Part shown: in pieces, positions 26,195 to 33,892 of the stretch
Layout: each line of letters opens with the position of its first letter
Numbering within the stretch: position 1 is the first letter of the stretch
Source of the DNA: Verrucolacustris abundans
Lineage (GTDB): Bacteria > Verrucomicrobiota > Verrucomicrobiia > Methylacidiphilales > Verrucolacustridaceae
Reading direction: 5' to 3'
DNA: 64,000 nt
Assembly: GCA_965194535.1 (NCBI GenBank)
Contig: OZ239145.1
Location: 496,001 to 560,000 of the forward strand
The notes under the pieces: generated by a model
Databases searched by the model: none
What the model saw: the letters and a program-made list of their open reading frames with translations, nothing else
What the model was told of the DNA's origin: nothing
Program-made: the position numbers and the translations under genes

Positions 26195-26656
26195 TTAAGC
26201 GATGATTTCGACTCGGGTGCCGATGGGGATAATGTCGTAAAGCTGAATCACGTCGGCATTGCGTAGACAAACACAGCCAGCGCTGGCAGGTGTACCGATG
26301 AGGTCTTCACGATTGGTGCCGTGGATGTAGATGTAGCGATCTTTGCTCGTTTTGTTGTGATCTTCCTCTCCGTCGAGCCAGAGGATGCGTGTCAGGACGA
26401 GATTCTTTTCTTCCACCGGGTCGGAGGATTTCCAAACACGGCCCGTGGGTTTGCGTCCAACAAAGTGGGTGCCGGATTCAGCGTTGTCGCCGATCTTTTG
26501 ACAGATCCGGTGCCAGCCGAGAGGGGTCTTGTTGCTGTTGGGTTCGGAACCAGTGCCTTTTTTGGCGGTGGAGACCGGGAAAGAGCGGGAGACGGAGCCG
26601 TCGTCGGCAATGATATCGAGACGTTGGGCGGAGATGGAGACACGAAGATGAGGCAT
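26195..26656 (-). CDS. L,D-transpeptidase (YkuD) family protein
   Basis: A 153-residue single-domain YkuD protein. The catalytic His is His112 in IYIHGTN and the nucleophile Cys128 in SAGCVCLRN, matching the HGT...S-x-GC(V/I)xL(R/M) signature. The N-terminal RVSISAQRLDIIADDG is the usual first strand (a molecule that writes its own name in the form of a repeating 'xQxLxv' pattern). Such enzymes make 3-3 peptidoglycan cross-links or anchor proteins to peptidoglycan. Unusually, there is no signal peptide or membrane anchor, so export is unexplained. Its start at 26656 has few purines upstream. It is transcribed toward the glycanase gene. Confidence 0.88.
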   Translation of the reverse strand: MPHLRVSISAQRLDIIADDGSVSRSFPVSTAKKGTGSEPNSNKTPLGWHRICQKIGDNAESGTHFVGRKPTGRVWKSSDPVEEKNLVLTRILWLDGEEDHNKTSKDRYIYIHGTNREDLIGTPASAGCVCLRNADVIQLYDIIPIGTRVEIIA

Positions 26657-26686
26657 TGGTTTTAAGTTAAAGTTGGACGAGACGAC

Positions 26687-28144
26687 TTAACGAGAAGTTT
26701 CTGGGGGGAGAACAAGCAGAACGGGGCCGGGGGTGATTCGCCACCAGTTTCCCGTGGAGGACCGTTCGGATGGGGTGGTGAAGTGGTACTGGTCGAGCCG
26801 AAGGCGGAGATAATCGTTTCCGGAAAAGTGGGGCTGCGAGGGGAGAAGATTCAAGACTTCCGGGTCGCCTTTTTGAAGTTTCTTGAGGAAAGGAGTGAAC
26901 CAACCTGGGAGTTGACCCCGTTCGGCGGAGAGCGCCGCGAACCACATTTGCCAGTCGAGTCGGGGTTGGGAGGGGGCGATTTGGGGAGGGTGACGATCTG
27001 GGGGACCAGCTTTGTAGGAAAACTGAATGGGCTGCCACTGGATTCCGTCGGAACTGCGTTCGAGGGTGAGTTCTGGGCGGCGAGTGGTCATAACGGCGAA
27101 GAGTCCGTAGCCGGAGTTAAGATGCCATGGGGCGAAGGTTCTTTCCCACTGAGTGAAAAGGGATGAACCGGTTCGGGGGAAGAGTCCCAAGGTTAGAAAA
27201 AGAGTGGGGACGGCGAGGGACAGTTGGAGAAGGGCGGCCAGAGAGCTTAGGTGTCGCCAAGGAACGGGCGTGTACGGAAATGGAATGGTTTTGGGTTGGA
27301 ACCAGGAGGGATAGTAACGGTTTTCGATTAGGGCAACGCATAGGCCGATGGTAAGAAGATTGAAAAATGCGTAGTTCCCAGTTACGGCGATGAGGAGCAT
27401 GAGGGTGAGGAAGCCAAGAGATGCGGTGAGGCGGACTTTGGGTTGGGGAAAGAGAAGGGTGAAAGGAAGAAGGAGTTCGATGATAAGGGTAAAAATGGTG
27501 GAGAGCTTGAGAAGCGGGTGAGGAAGTTGATGAATAAACCAGGCGAGGGGGTTGGGAATGGGTTGGGTTTCGAAGTGATAGGTCATGGCGGAAAGATCAG
27601 TCCAGGTGGGGTCGCCACTTAGGATTTTGACGATTCCGGAGCTGAACATGAGACGAAATAGGAGAAAGGTGAGTGCGAAGCGGATGAGTAGGGGCGGAAT
27701 ATCGAGGCCGGGTGGGCGGGGGCGAAGGCCGGGTTTTTCGACAAAGAGAACGAGAAAGCCAACTTCGAGTAGGAGGGCGTCCCATTGGAAGGATAGGAAA
27801 TCCTGACCGATATTCACGAAGGAGAGCCAGCAGATCCAAGACAGGATGGCACCGATCGGGCGAAGAAAGCCGGTGAGAAGTAAAAGGGAACCGACGATTC
27901 CGAGAAGGGCGATCAGGTGGAGGGCAAAATTTGATGTGCTAAAAATCCATCCGAGGGATGGGAGTGCCCAAAGTGCGGTCTCGGGAGATAGGACTTTAGT
28001 GGCGCGGAACAAAAGATCGTGTGCGGGGAGGATTCCGTTGGGCCCGATCAGGCCAGGGATCTGGGGAAGAAGAGAGAGGAAGGCAAAGAAGTAGCTCAAT
28101 CCAGTAATTCGGGCCAAGAGCCAAAAACTGATCGATTGGTTCAT
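26687..28144 (-). CDS. Lipase maturation factor (LMF1)-family membrane protein
   Basis: A 485-residue integral membrane protein with about eight hydrophobic helices in the first 340 residues, then a soluble C-terminal domain of about 130 residues. The segment SFVNIGQDFLSFQWDALLLE, followed by GFLVLF, is the hallmark of LMF1-like proteins. In vertebrates LMF1 helps fold dimeric lipases in the endoplasmic reticulum; bacterial members are uncharacterised. The aromatic, Trp-rich tail (WQMWFAAL, W-F-T-P-F) matches the family too. It starts at 28144, divergent from the four-helix-bundle gene. What it matures here is unknown; no lipase is in the window. Confidence 0.85.
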   Translation of the reverse strand: MNQSISFWLLARITGLSYFFAFLSLLPQIPGLIGPNGILPAHDLLFRATKVLSPETALWALPSLGWIFSTSNFALHLIALLGIVGSLLLLTGFLRPIGAILSWICWLSFVNIGQDFLSFQWDALLLEVGFLVLFVEKPGLRPRPPGLDIPPLLIRFALTFLLFRLMFSSGIVKILSGDPTWTDLSAMTYHFETQPIPNPLAWFIHQLPHPLLKLSTIFTLIIELLLPFTLLFPQPKVRLTASLGFLTLMLLIAVTGNYAFFNLLTIGLCVALIENRYYPSWFQPKTIPFPYTPVPWRHLSSLAALLQLSLAVPTLFLTLGLFPRTGSSLFTQWERTFAPWHLNSGYGLFAVMTTRRPELTLERSSDGIQWQPIQFSYKAGPPDRHPPQIAPSQPRLDWQMWFAALSAERGQLPGWFTPFLKKLQKGDPEVLNLLPSQPHFSGNDYLRLRLDQYHFTTPSERSSTGNWWRITPGPVLLVLPPETSR

Positions 28145-28203
28145 GAAGTAAAAAAATTAAAAAAAGACCGAACCCTTTTTTGTTGGCAGCAGTTTAATCC
28201 TGT

Positions 28204-28656
28204 ATGAAGACAACCACACAAGACACACGATGGAAATCACAAGATCGCAACGCTGGAAGCTCTCCCCGCGGGGGGCCTTCGGCTCAAGAGGAGAGAAAGG
28301 GGCCGGACTTGTCCGACCGTTTGCTCTCCTTTACCTCCAACCTACTGGGGTTGGCGGGAAGCCTGCCTGAGGATCGGGCGGCTGGGCATCTGGCGGAGGA
28401 GCTTCTTCGCTCGGGCACAGCCGCTTACTTCCGGCATGGGGAGGCGGAGGGATCGCCCTCGGCAAAGGAGTTTGCGGAAAAGTTTCGCGCTTGCTTAGCC
28501 GAGTTGCGTGTTTCCCGACGTGCACTCCAGCTCTTGGCTAAGGCGGGACTGCCCTGTGATGGGCAGGCGGTGAGAACGGCGTTGGAGGAGGTGGATATTC
28601 TCATTCGCATCTTCTTTTCCAGTATCCGGACTCTGGAAAATAAAGCAGCCGCCTGA
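28204..28656 (+). CDS. Four-helix-bundle protein (S23-type)
   Basis: A 150-residue protein whose last 110 residues match the four-helix-bundle (23S rRNA intervening-sequence protein) family. Recognisable parts are LLSFTSNLLGLAGSLPEDRAA, the AAYFRHGEAEG/SAKEFAEKFRACLAEL helix and EEVDILIRIFFSSIRTLE. The first 35 residues are charged and low-complexity. The function is unknown; homologues are often encoded inside rRNA intervening sequences or dispersed on chromosomes. The ATG at 28204 has no Shine-Dalgarno, and TTTAAT lies 10 bases upstream. The stop sits within a hairpin (28645-28667). Confidence 0.85.
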   Translation: MKTTTQDTRWKSQDRNAGSSPRGGPSAQEERKGPDLSDRLLSFTSNLLGLAGSLPEDRAAGHLAEELLRSGTAAYFRHGEAEGSPSAKEFAEKFRACLAELRVSRRALQLLAKAGLPCDGQAVRTALEEVDILIRIFFSSIRTLENKAAA

Positions 28657-28667
28657 GGAACGGCTGC
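28645..28667 (+). terminator. Hairpin spanning the stop of the four-helix-bundle gene
   Basis: GCAGCCG (28645-28651) pairs with CGGCTGC (28661-28667); the loop contains the TGA stop. A second, longer hairpin follows (28679-28720). Together they probably end or process the transcript. Confidence 0.5.
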
Positions 28668-28678
28668 GCTGGGGCGCG

Positions 28679-28720
28679 GCCGATCCGGATCCCCTGATGA
28701 AGGGGAAGAGCCGGATCGGC
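28679..28720 (+). terminator. Long compound hairpin before the E2 gene
   Basis: GCCGATCCGG (28679-28688) pairs with CCGGATCGGC (28711-28720). Inside, CCCCT (28691-28695) pairs with AGGGG (28701-28705). There is no U-tract. Possible roles are a terminator, an mRNA-stabilising element, or a leader element of the downstream E2 gene. Confidence 0.5.
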
Positions 28721-28758
28721 TACCCTCGGCATTGTTCGCCCAACCCGAGGCGGGTATT

Positions 28759-29985
28759 ATGGGCGACAAGACTATGGGACAGTTTGCCATCTCTATGCCT
28801 CAGTTAGGGGAGTCGATCGCCGAGGCGACTTTATTGCGACTCAAGGTAAAGCCCGGCGAAACGGTTGAAGCGGATCAGGAGGTGGCAGAGGTTGAGACGA
28901 GTAAAGCAGTCATGAGTGTAACGACGAGCTACGGGGGTGTCTGGAAAGAGTGGAAAGCTAAGGAGGGGCAAAGTTATCCTGTGGGAACTGTTTTGGGTTA
29001 CGTCGAGGTGGCGGGCCGGGAAGAGTCGAAAGGAATAAAAAAGAGCCCAGATGGAGGCCGGAAGGTTCAACCGAAAGAAAAAGAGGGAAAAAAGAAAATT
29101 CACTCGAATGGAGAAAATGGAAATGGAAAGGGTGTATTGCCGACTATCCAGGGGTTGCCTGTCCCTGCGCGTGCGGCAGGGGCCAGTTACCTATCGCCTC
29201 GAATGAAGGCGCGAATTGAGGAGTTGGGGTTGCATGCGGCGGATTTGGCGGGGCTAGCGCCAAGCGGAGCGAAGGGGAGAGTGACGATTGAGGATTTTGA
29301 GAGGTTCATGTTGGATTTAGAGAAACAGAAACTTACTCCTGCCTCCTCGATGCGGGTGGCGGTGGCGGATGCAATGCGGAGAAGCTGGCTACGTCCCTTG
29401 GCCACGGTTGGAAGAACGGCGGGAATGGATGCCCTGTTGGCTCATCGAAAAAAACACCCTGCAAAACCGGGGCCTACTCTGTACGCCGTGCGGGCACTGG
29501 GAATCGCTTTAGCAGAAAACAGTTTGCCTGCGGGGCGGTTGGTGGGCAGTCGGATTGTGCATCCAGGGTCGATCGACATTGCCTTTGCAGTTGAGGCGGA
29601 GGATGGGGTTCTCGTTCCTGTCCTTCGGAGAGTGAATGAAACAGACTTAAACACGCTGGCGGCGCTTTATGCTGAAAGAATGAAACAGGCGAAGGAGCGG
29701 AAAATTCCGGCTGAGGGGTTGGGAGGGTCTGTAGCGGTTGTGACAAATTATGGAACGTTTGGTTTGGATTGGGCGACTCCGATTCCGTTGCCCGAGCAGA
29801 GTTTGGTACTGGGGTTGGGGGCGGGAAAGAAAGTTCCTGAGTGGGATGAGAAGACACAATCGTTTCAGCCCAAGACAGTGGCACCTTTGACGTTAAGTTT
29901 TGATCATCGGGTGATCGACGGTGGGGCGGCAGGGCGACTTTTAGCTCGCGTGGCCGAGTTACTGGAGAGTCCGGAAAAGCTTTAA
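28759..29985 (+). CDS. 2-oxoacid dehydrogenase complex E2 (dihydrolipoyl acyltransferase)
   Basis: A 408-residue E2. One lipoyl domain (about 5-85) carries the lipoylated Lys in VETSKAVMSV. A Lys/Glu-rich linker leads to the E3-binding domain (YLSPRMKARIEELGL, GAKGRVTIEDFERFM) and then the acyltransferase core, ending with SFDHRVIDGGAAGRLLA, which contains the catalytic His and Asp. It transfers the acyl group from lipoyl to CoA in a pyruvate- or branched-chain-type complex. E1 and E3 genes are not adjacent, so the substrate is open. The ATG at 28759 has an AGGCGGG ribosome site; ATGs at 28732 and 28774 are alternatives. It ends in a 4-bp overlap with the convergent desaturase gene. Confidence 0.92.
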   Translation: MGDKTMGQFAISMPQLGESIAEATLLRLKVKPGETVEADQEVAEVETSKAVMSVTTSYGGVWKEWKAKEGQSYPVGTVLGYVEVAGREESKGIKKSPDGGRKVQPKEKEGKKKIHSNGENGNGKGVLPTIQGLPVPARAAGASYLSPRMKARIEELGLHAADLAGLAPSGAKGRVTIEDFERFMLDLEKQKLTPASSMRVAVADAMRRSWLRPLATVGRTAGMDALLAHRKKHPAKPGPTLYAVRALGIALAENSLPAGRLVGSRIVHPGSIDIAFAVEAEDGVLVPVLRRVNETDLNTLAALYAERMKQAKERKIPAEGLGGSVAVVTNYGTFGLDWATPIPLPEQSLVLGLGAGKKVPEWDEKTQSFQPKTVAPLTLSFDHRVIDGGAAGRLLARVAELLESPEKL

Positions 29986-31433
29986 GACGATCGATTCGCC
30001 AGGCGAACGGCGATCTCAGCGGAGAGTAGAACGAGGGGTAGTCCTCCTCCAGGGTGAGTGGTTCCTCCCACAAAGTATAGATTCGGAATGAGGGTGGAGT
30101 GGATAGGGGGACGTAGAAACGAACTTTGCATTCCATGGGAAGCCCAACCGTACAGGGAACCCCCTACGACTCCGTCGCGGGACTCAAAATCTGCAGGTGA
30201 GATTGTCTCTTGATGGACGATTCTGCCCTTCAGCCCTGGCAAAAACTTTTGATCCAAAATCCGAATGATTTGATCAGCATATTTGGGGGACTCCTTGGCC
30301 CAATCGATTGTGGTGGTGTTGGCGGGTGCGTTGACGAGGAGGAAGTAGTTATCGTGTTCAGGGGGTGCGGAAGCGGGGTCAGTTCTGGAACTAAGACAAA
30401 GATAAATGGTGGGGTTTTCCGCAGGCCGTTTCTCCCGAAACATTTGTTGGAACTCCACGGGATAGTTGTCGGAGAAGAAGATGTTGTGGTGGGCTAGAGA
30501 TGGATCTTTTCCTTTCACTCCTAAAAGGACAACGAATCCGGATATCGCTCGATCGGGTTTGGCCATCTTTGATGCCACTTGAGCAGATTGTGGGTGTTGA
30601 ATCAGTTTTTGATAGGCAGCTAAAACGTCCCCGTTATGGAAAAGGAGGTCGGCTTGAATTTTCTTACCCGATGCAAGTGTGACTCCGGAAGCGTCGATCG
30701 AGTGAACGGGAGCTGAGGTCTGAATTTCGACTCCATGTTTCTGGGCCAGTTGAATAAGAGTATCCGCAAGGCGGCGAATTCCGCCTCGAATGAACCATCC
30801 GCCGTAGTGCGCCTGAACGTAGGGAATTACGGCGAAGGTAGCGGGGGTAAGTTCCGGATCGCTTCCGTTATAAGTGGCAAACCTCTGAAGGAACTGCTGG
30901 AGGTGTGGATCGGAGTAGAAGTGGCGTGAGGCAGAGGCAAGGGAGCGAAAGGGGCTCATGGCGGGAAGGAACCGGAGTAGTGGTAGAAGGGTGGGATTGA
31001 GGACTTTTTTCCAAATTTCGGATGGGTCGCTTTCAAGGAACGCGGGGGCTGAAAGTTTGTAGAGCCCTTCAGCATAGCGGAGTAGACGGGCCGAGTCGGG
31101 ACGGGACCAGAAGAACTCGTTTTCATCAAACTGGTAGCCATCGGCCCAGCGATAGCGACAGGTGGGCGAGAGAGGTTCGAGAGTGAGATGTTCCTCCCTT
31201 TTTTCGCCCAAATCGTCAAAGAGGCGGTCAAGGATTTGGGGCATGGTGAAGAGGGAGGGGCCAAGGTCCCATCGAAACCCGTTGACCCGACGTTCAGAGA
31301 CTTTACCGCCTAAAGAGTCGTTTTTTTCCAACAGAACAACATGGGCGCCTGCTTTTCGAAGTCGTAGAGCGGCGGCGAGGCCGCCAATGCCCCCGCCAAT
31401 CACCACGGCACGTTTTCCGGAAAGCCGATTCAT
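29982..31433 (-). CDS. CrtI-type phytoene desaturase/carotenoid oxidoreductase family
   Basis: A 483-residue FAD-dependent amine-oxidase-fold protein. The dinucleotide motif is VVIGGGIGGLAAALRLRKAG, followed by LLEKNDSLGGKV. The C-terminal signature is YFVGGTTHPGGGLPLVLLSAE, typical of CrtI/CrtN desaturases and related carotenoid oxygenases. It would act at the membrane on C30 or C40 carotenoids. No phytoene/squalene synthase is present in the window. The ATG at 31433 overlaps the Nudix stop (ATGA); an ATG at 31451 is also possible. The neighbouring Nudix gene resembles isopentenyl-diphosphate isomerase, which would fit an isoprenoid role, but this is inference. Confidence 0.88.
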   Translation of the reverse strand: MNRLSGKRAVVIGGGIGGLAAALRLRKAGAHVVLLEKNDSLGGKVSERRVNGFRWDLGPSLFTMPQILDRLFDDLGEKREEHLTLEPLSPTCRYRWADGYQFDENEFFWSRPDSARLLRYAEGLYKLSAPAFLESDPSEIWKKVLNPTLLPLLRFLPAMSPFRSLASASRHFYSDPHLQQFLQRFATYNGSDPELTPATFAVIPYVQAHYGGWFIRGGIRRLADTLIQLAQKHGVEIQTSAPVHSIDASGVTLASGKKIQADLLFHNGDVLAAYQKLIQHPQSAQVASKMAKPDRAISGFVVLLGVKGKDPSLAHHNIFFSDNYPVEFQQMFREKRPAENPTIYLCLSSRTDPASAPPEHDNYFLLVNAPANTTTIDWAKESPKYADQIIRILDQKFLPGLKGRIVHQETISPADFESRDGVVGGSLYGWASHGMQSSFLRPPIHSTLIPNLYFVGGTTHPGGGLPLVLLSAEIAVRLANRSS

Positions 31434-31939
31434 CGGGGGCGTTGATTCCACAGTAATCGAAGGCAGGAGGAGAACGTCGAAGGTCGATCCCGTAGCATCT
31501 GATCAATTTGAGCAGGCGAAAACCAATCCAAGCTGGCGACTTCATGAGGATCGGGTTGAAAGGGGCCTGGGTGAACCGCTTGGTAGAGCCAAACGAACTC
31601 TTGATCGGTCTCAAGGGATGCGGGGAACTGTTTCACCTTCTGAAAATCTTTGCAGGTAGAGGCAGGAACACCAATCTCCTCGGGAATTTCGCGGTGCATG
31701 GCGGTGTCATAATCCTCTTTGGAATTCACATGGCCACTGACACTAGAAGTCCAACGTCCGGGCTCTCTATCCTTCGTGAGGGATCTTTTTTGAAGAAGGA
31801 GACGACCGTCCGGATGAAAAATCCAGAGATGTACGGCTCGATGAAGTAAACCTTTTGCATGGATCTCGGACCGGGGAGCCGTCCCGATGACGTGATCGTT
31901 GCTATCGACGATATCAAAGATCTCTTCGGGTGGATTCAT
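31430..31939 (-). CDS. Nudix hydrolase (YfcD / IPP-isomerase-like)
   Basis: A 169-residue Nudix protein. The Nudix box is complete: G-x5-E-x7-REIPEEIGV, with the first Gly in SGHVNSKED. The N-terminal EEIFDIVDSNDHVIG and HAKGLLHRAVHLW segments are shared by YfcD-type hydrolases and type I isopentenyl-diphosphate isomerase. The IPP isomerase active-site Cys and Glu context (TNTCCSHP) is not present, so hydrolase is the safer call. It begins inside the end of rsmA (26-bp overlap) and overlaps the desaturase start. This makes it part of a tight four- to six-gene operon. The substrate is unknown. Confidence 0.85.
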   Translation of the reverse strand: MNPPEEIFDIVDSNDHVIGTAPRSEIHAKGLLHRAVHLWIFHPDGRLLLQKRSLTKDREPGRWTSSVSGHVNSKEDYDTAMHREIPEEIGVPASTCKDFQKVKQFPASLETDQEFVWLYQAVHPGPFQPDPHEVASLDWFSPAQIDQMLRDRPSTFSSCLRLLWNQRPR

Positions 31940-32678
31940 AAAGGTCGCGCCATTGAGAGGGGTCGAGTTCCTCGGCCCGAAGGTCGAGGTTCACGGGGAG
32001 TAATCCTTTCAGCTTTTTCCTTCTTTGAGAAAACCCCTTTTTGATGAATGCGTAAAAGGGGGCAAGATTGGTCGGAAGGGTGGGATGCTGAGTGAGGCGT
32101 AGAACGGCAGAGTCAACTTGAGGGCGGGGGTAAAAAACCTCGGGTGGCAGATTGCGAATCTTCTCAATCGAAAAAACAGATTGAAGCAGAACGGAGACAG
32201 CTCCGTACGCGCTGGTGCGCGGAAGAGCACAGTACCGATCCGCCACCTCCTTCTGCAGGGTGACGACAATGGTGGCTGGAGGTGGGGATCGTAAGGTGAG
32301 TTGGACAAGAAGCGGTGTTGAGATTGAGTAGGGAAGATTCCCGCAAACCAGAGAGCGGGGGGGGTGAGAGGGTAGGGTTTTTAGGGCATCCCCCTCGATC
32401 AAACGAAATCGTGGTTCGTCTTGAAACTCTTCGCGAAGCCAAGTGATGAGGCCTTGGTCGATCTCGAAAGCCTCCACGGAGTGTCCCAGCGTTAGAAGAG
32501 CTCGCGTTAGGGCGCCGAGACCAGGCCCGACCTCTTGAATGGGTTCTATTTTGGTTTTTGGGAGGGCATGAGCGATGACTGTCGCCAGGGCGGGCTCGGC
32601 TAGGAAATTTTGTCCGAGTTGCCGAAGGGGGCGGAGGCCGCGGGTGGCCAGAATTTCGCGGATCTGGGTTGTGTTCAG
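31914..32678 (-). CDS. rsmA: 16S rRNA dimethyladenosine transferase RsmA (KsgA)
   Basis: A protein of about 254 residues with the KsgA pattern: RQLGQNFLAEP, the SAM-binding EVGPGLGALTRALL, EIDQGLI, the catalytic GNLPYSISTPLL and YPRPQVDSAVLRL. It dimethylates two adenosines in the 3' helix of 16S rRNA during 30S maturation. The start is unusual: the natural N-terminus would begin at a CTG at 32678 that overlaps the upstream TGA as CTGA. The only in-frame ATG (32765) adds 29 unrelated residues inside the previous gene. No ATG, GTG or TTG occurs between. Both options should be kept in mind. Confidence 0.9.
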   Translation of the reverse strand: MNTTQIREILATRGLRPLRQLGQNFLAEPALATVIAHALPKTKIEPIQEVGPGLGALTRALLTLGHSVEAFEIDQGLITWLREEFQDEPRFRLIEGDALKTLPSHPPRSLVCGNLPYSISTPLLVQLTLRSPPPATIVVTLQKEVADRYCALPRTSAYGAVSVLLQSVFSIEKIRNLPPEVFYPRPQVDSAVLRLTQHPTLPTNLAPFYAFIKKGFSQRRKKLKGLLPVNLDLRAEELDPSQWRDLYESTRRDL

Positions 32679-33853
32679 AGCTGACGACTCAAAATGGCGT
32701 GAAGTTCGCCGGGGTTCATGATGCCAGAAATCTTTTCCGACCCACGCCCAAAGGCGATGACCCAACCAAAGCCGGCCGAAGGTGATGCGGCACGGCCTGT
32801 GGTATAGGCGGCAGGATCGGAGCCTTTTTTACCTGGTCCATTGTGCCAAGAGAGAGGAGAGAGTCGGCGAGAGCCGCTGGTGTTTTCTTTTGGTTTCTCA
32901 AGAAACTGAAATCCGCCAATGGCATAGGGACAGTAGACCAGAATCAGGGTATTTTTTCCTGCATATTTTCTTGCGGTTTCCACCGCCCGATCGAGTTCAT
33001 GAAGTTGTCTGACTGCAAGTTCAGCCTGATTTTGACCCGCTGCGGCAGCCACGAGGGGATGATCTACCACGAGAAAGTATCCGAGTAAGTTATAGGCCAA
33101 CGTTTCAATCGAGCGACGGACAAGGTCGGCAAGCTGGATTGTGCCTGCTTCTCCTCCTGCAGTGGCAAGTGGGAGGGAGTCCGAGGCGACAAGGCCGAGG
33201 AGTCGGCGTGTATTCCAAGCTGGGAAACTTTCTAGCCCCGCACGGTCGAAGACCAGGGTGTAGTCGAGTTTTTCGGCCTCCTTTTCAAGGTCACGACGAC
33301 CTGCCTTTTTTTCTGAAGTGAAAATCTGGCGCCCTCCGCCAAGGATGAGATCGATGCGTGTGGTATCGAGAAGCTGTTGCGCAACCGTTCCAGAGACCGA
33401 AGCATCGGGTTGGTGGGAGTAGAATGCAGCGACTCCAGGCGAGGTGATGGGGCCTGAGGATACGATTCCGACTGCACGGCCACGTCGTTGAGCTTCGTAC
33501 AGGAGAGTGTCGGCAGGTTTTCCATCATATCTAAGGCTTAAGCGCCCTGCAGGGCTTGATTGGCCTGTGGCAAGAAAGGAGGCGAGAGCGGCGGCGTCGC
33601 CCGTAAGTTGATCGGAGGATTGGCTTTCTACAAATGCCATACCGTCTGCGCGGTCTAAACCTGCAAGAGTGCGATTGGGATCGCGGGCTTGGGCTAAGGC
33701 GAGGAGTTCGGAGCTGGCGCCAGGAACAAAAAAGACAATTACGCTATGGGTGCGGGCTCGAACGAAGTAGCGGACGTAGCTGTAGGAGAAGCCAACGAAG
33801 GCGAGCAAGATGCTCAAGGCGATCAGTTGAGGTCTCCAACGTTTTGTGCCCAT
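32675..33853 (-). CDS. Membrane-anchored alkaline-phosphatase-fold protein lacking the active site
   Basis: A 392-residue protein with an N-terminal anchor (about residues 9-27) and the layout of alkaline phosphatase (PhoA superfamily). The counterparts of all key sites can be located but have lost the catalytic residues. The GDG metal loop reads VPG (43-45). The DSA nucleophile motif reads TGDAAALASFLATG (84-97). The EGxxIDxxxHxxD ligand region reads VVDHPLVAAAAGQN, and the TADHETGG motif reads VYCPYAIGG. The zinc and magnesium ligands and the serine are therefore absent. It is probably a non-enzymatic, extracytoplasmic binding or scaffold protein. It is upstream of and overlapping rsmA. Confidence 0.75.
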   Translation of the reverse strand: MGTKRWRPQLIALSILLAFVGFSYSYVRYFVRARTHSVIVFFVPGASSELLALAQARDPNRTLAGLDRADGMAFVESQSSDQLTGDAAALASFLATGQSSPAGRLSLRYDGKPADTLLYEAQRRGRAVGIVSSGPITSPGVAAFYSHQPDASVSGTVAQQLLDTTRIDLILGGGRQIFTSEKKAGRRDLEKEAEKLDYTLVFDRAGLESFPAWNTRRLLGLVASDSLPLATAGGEAGTIQLADLVRRSIETLAYNLLGYFLVVDHPLVAAAAGQNQAELAVRQLHELDRAVETARKYAGKNTLILVYCPYAIGGFQFLEKPKENTSGSRRLSPLSWHNGPGKKGSDPAAYTTGRAASPSAGFGWVIAFGRGSEKISGIMNPGELHAILSRQL

Positions 33854-33892
33854 GGGGATAGTTAAGCAGAACTGGGCCGGCGTGCCATTCCG

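Noticed and set aside
31430..31939. Assignment as isopentenyl-diphosphate isomerase (idi)
   Set aside because: The Nudix box is complete, but the isomerase active-site Cys motif is absent; only the context near a CrtI-like gene supports it.
32675..33853. Functional alkaline phosphatase
   Set aside because: None of the metal ligands or the nucleophile serine is preserved in the corresponding motifs.
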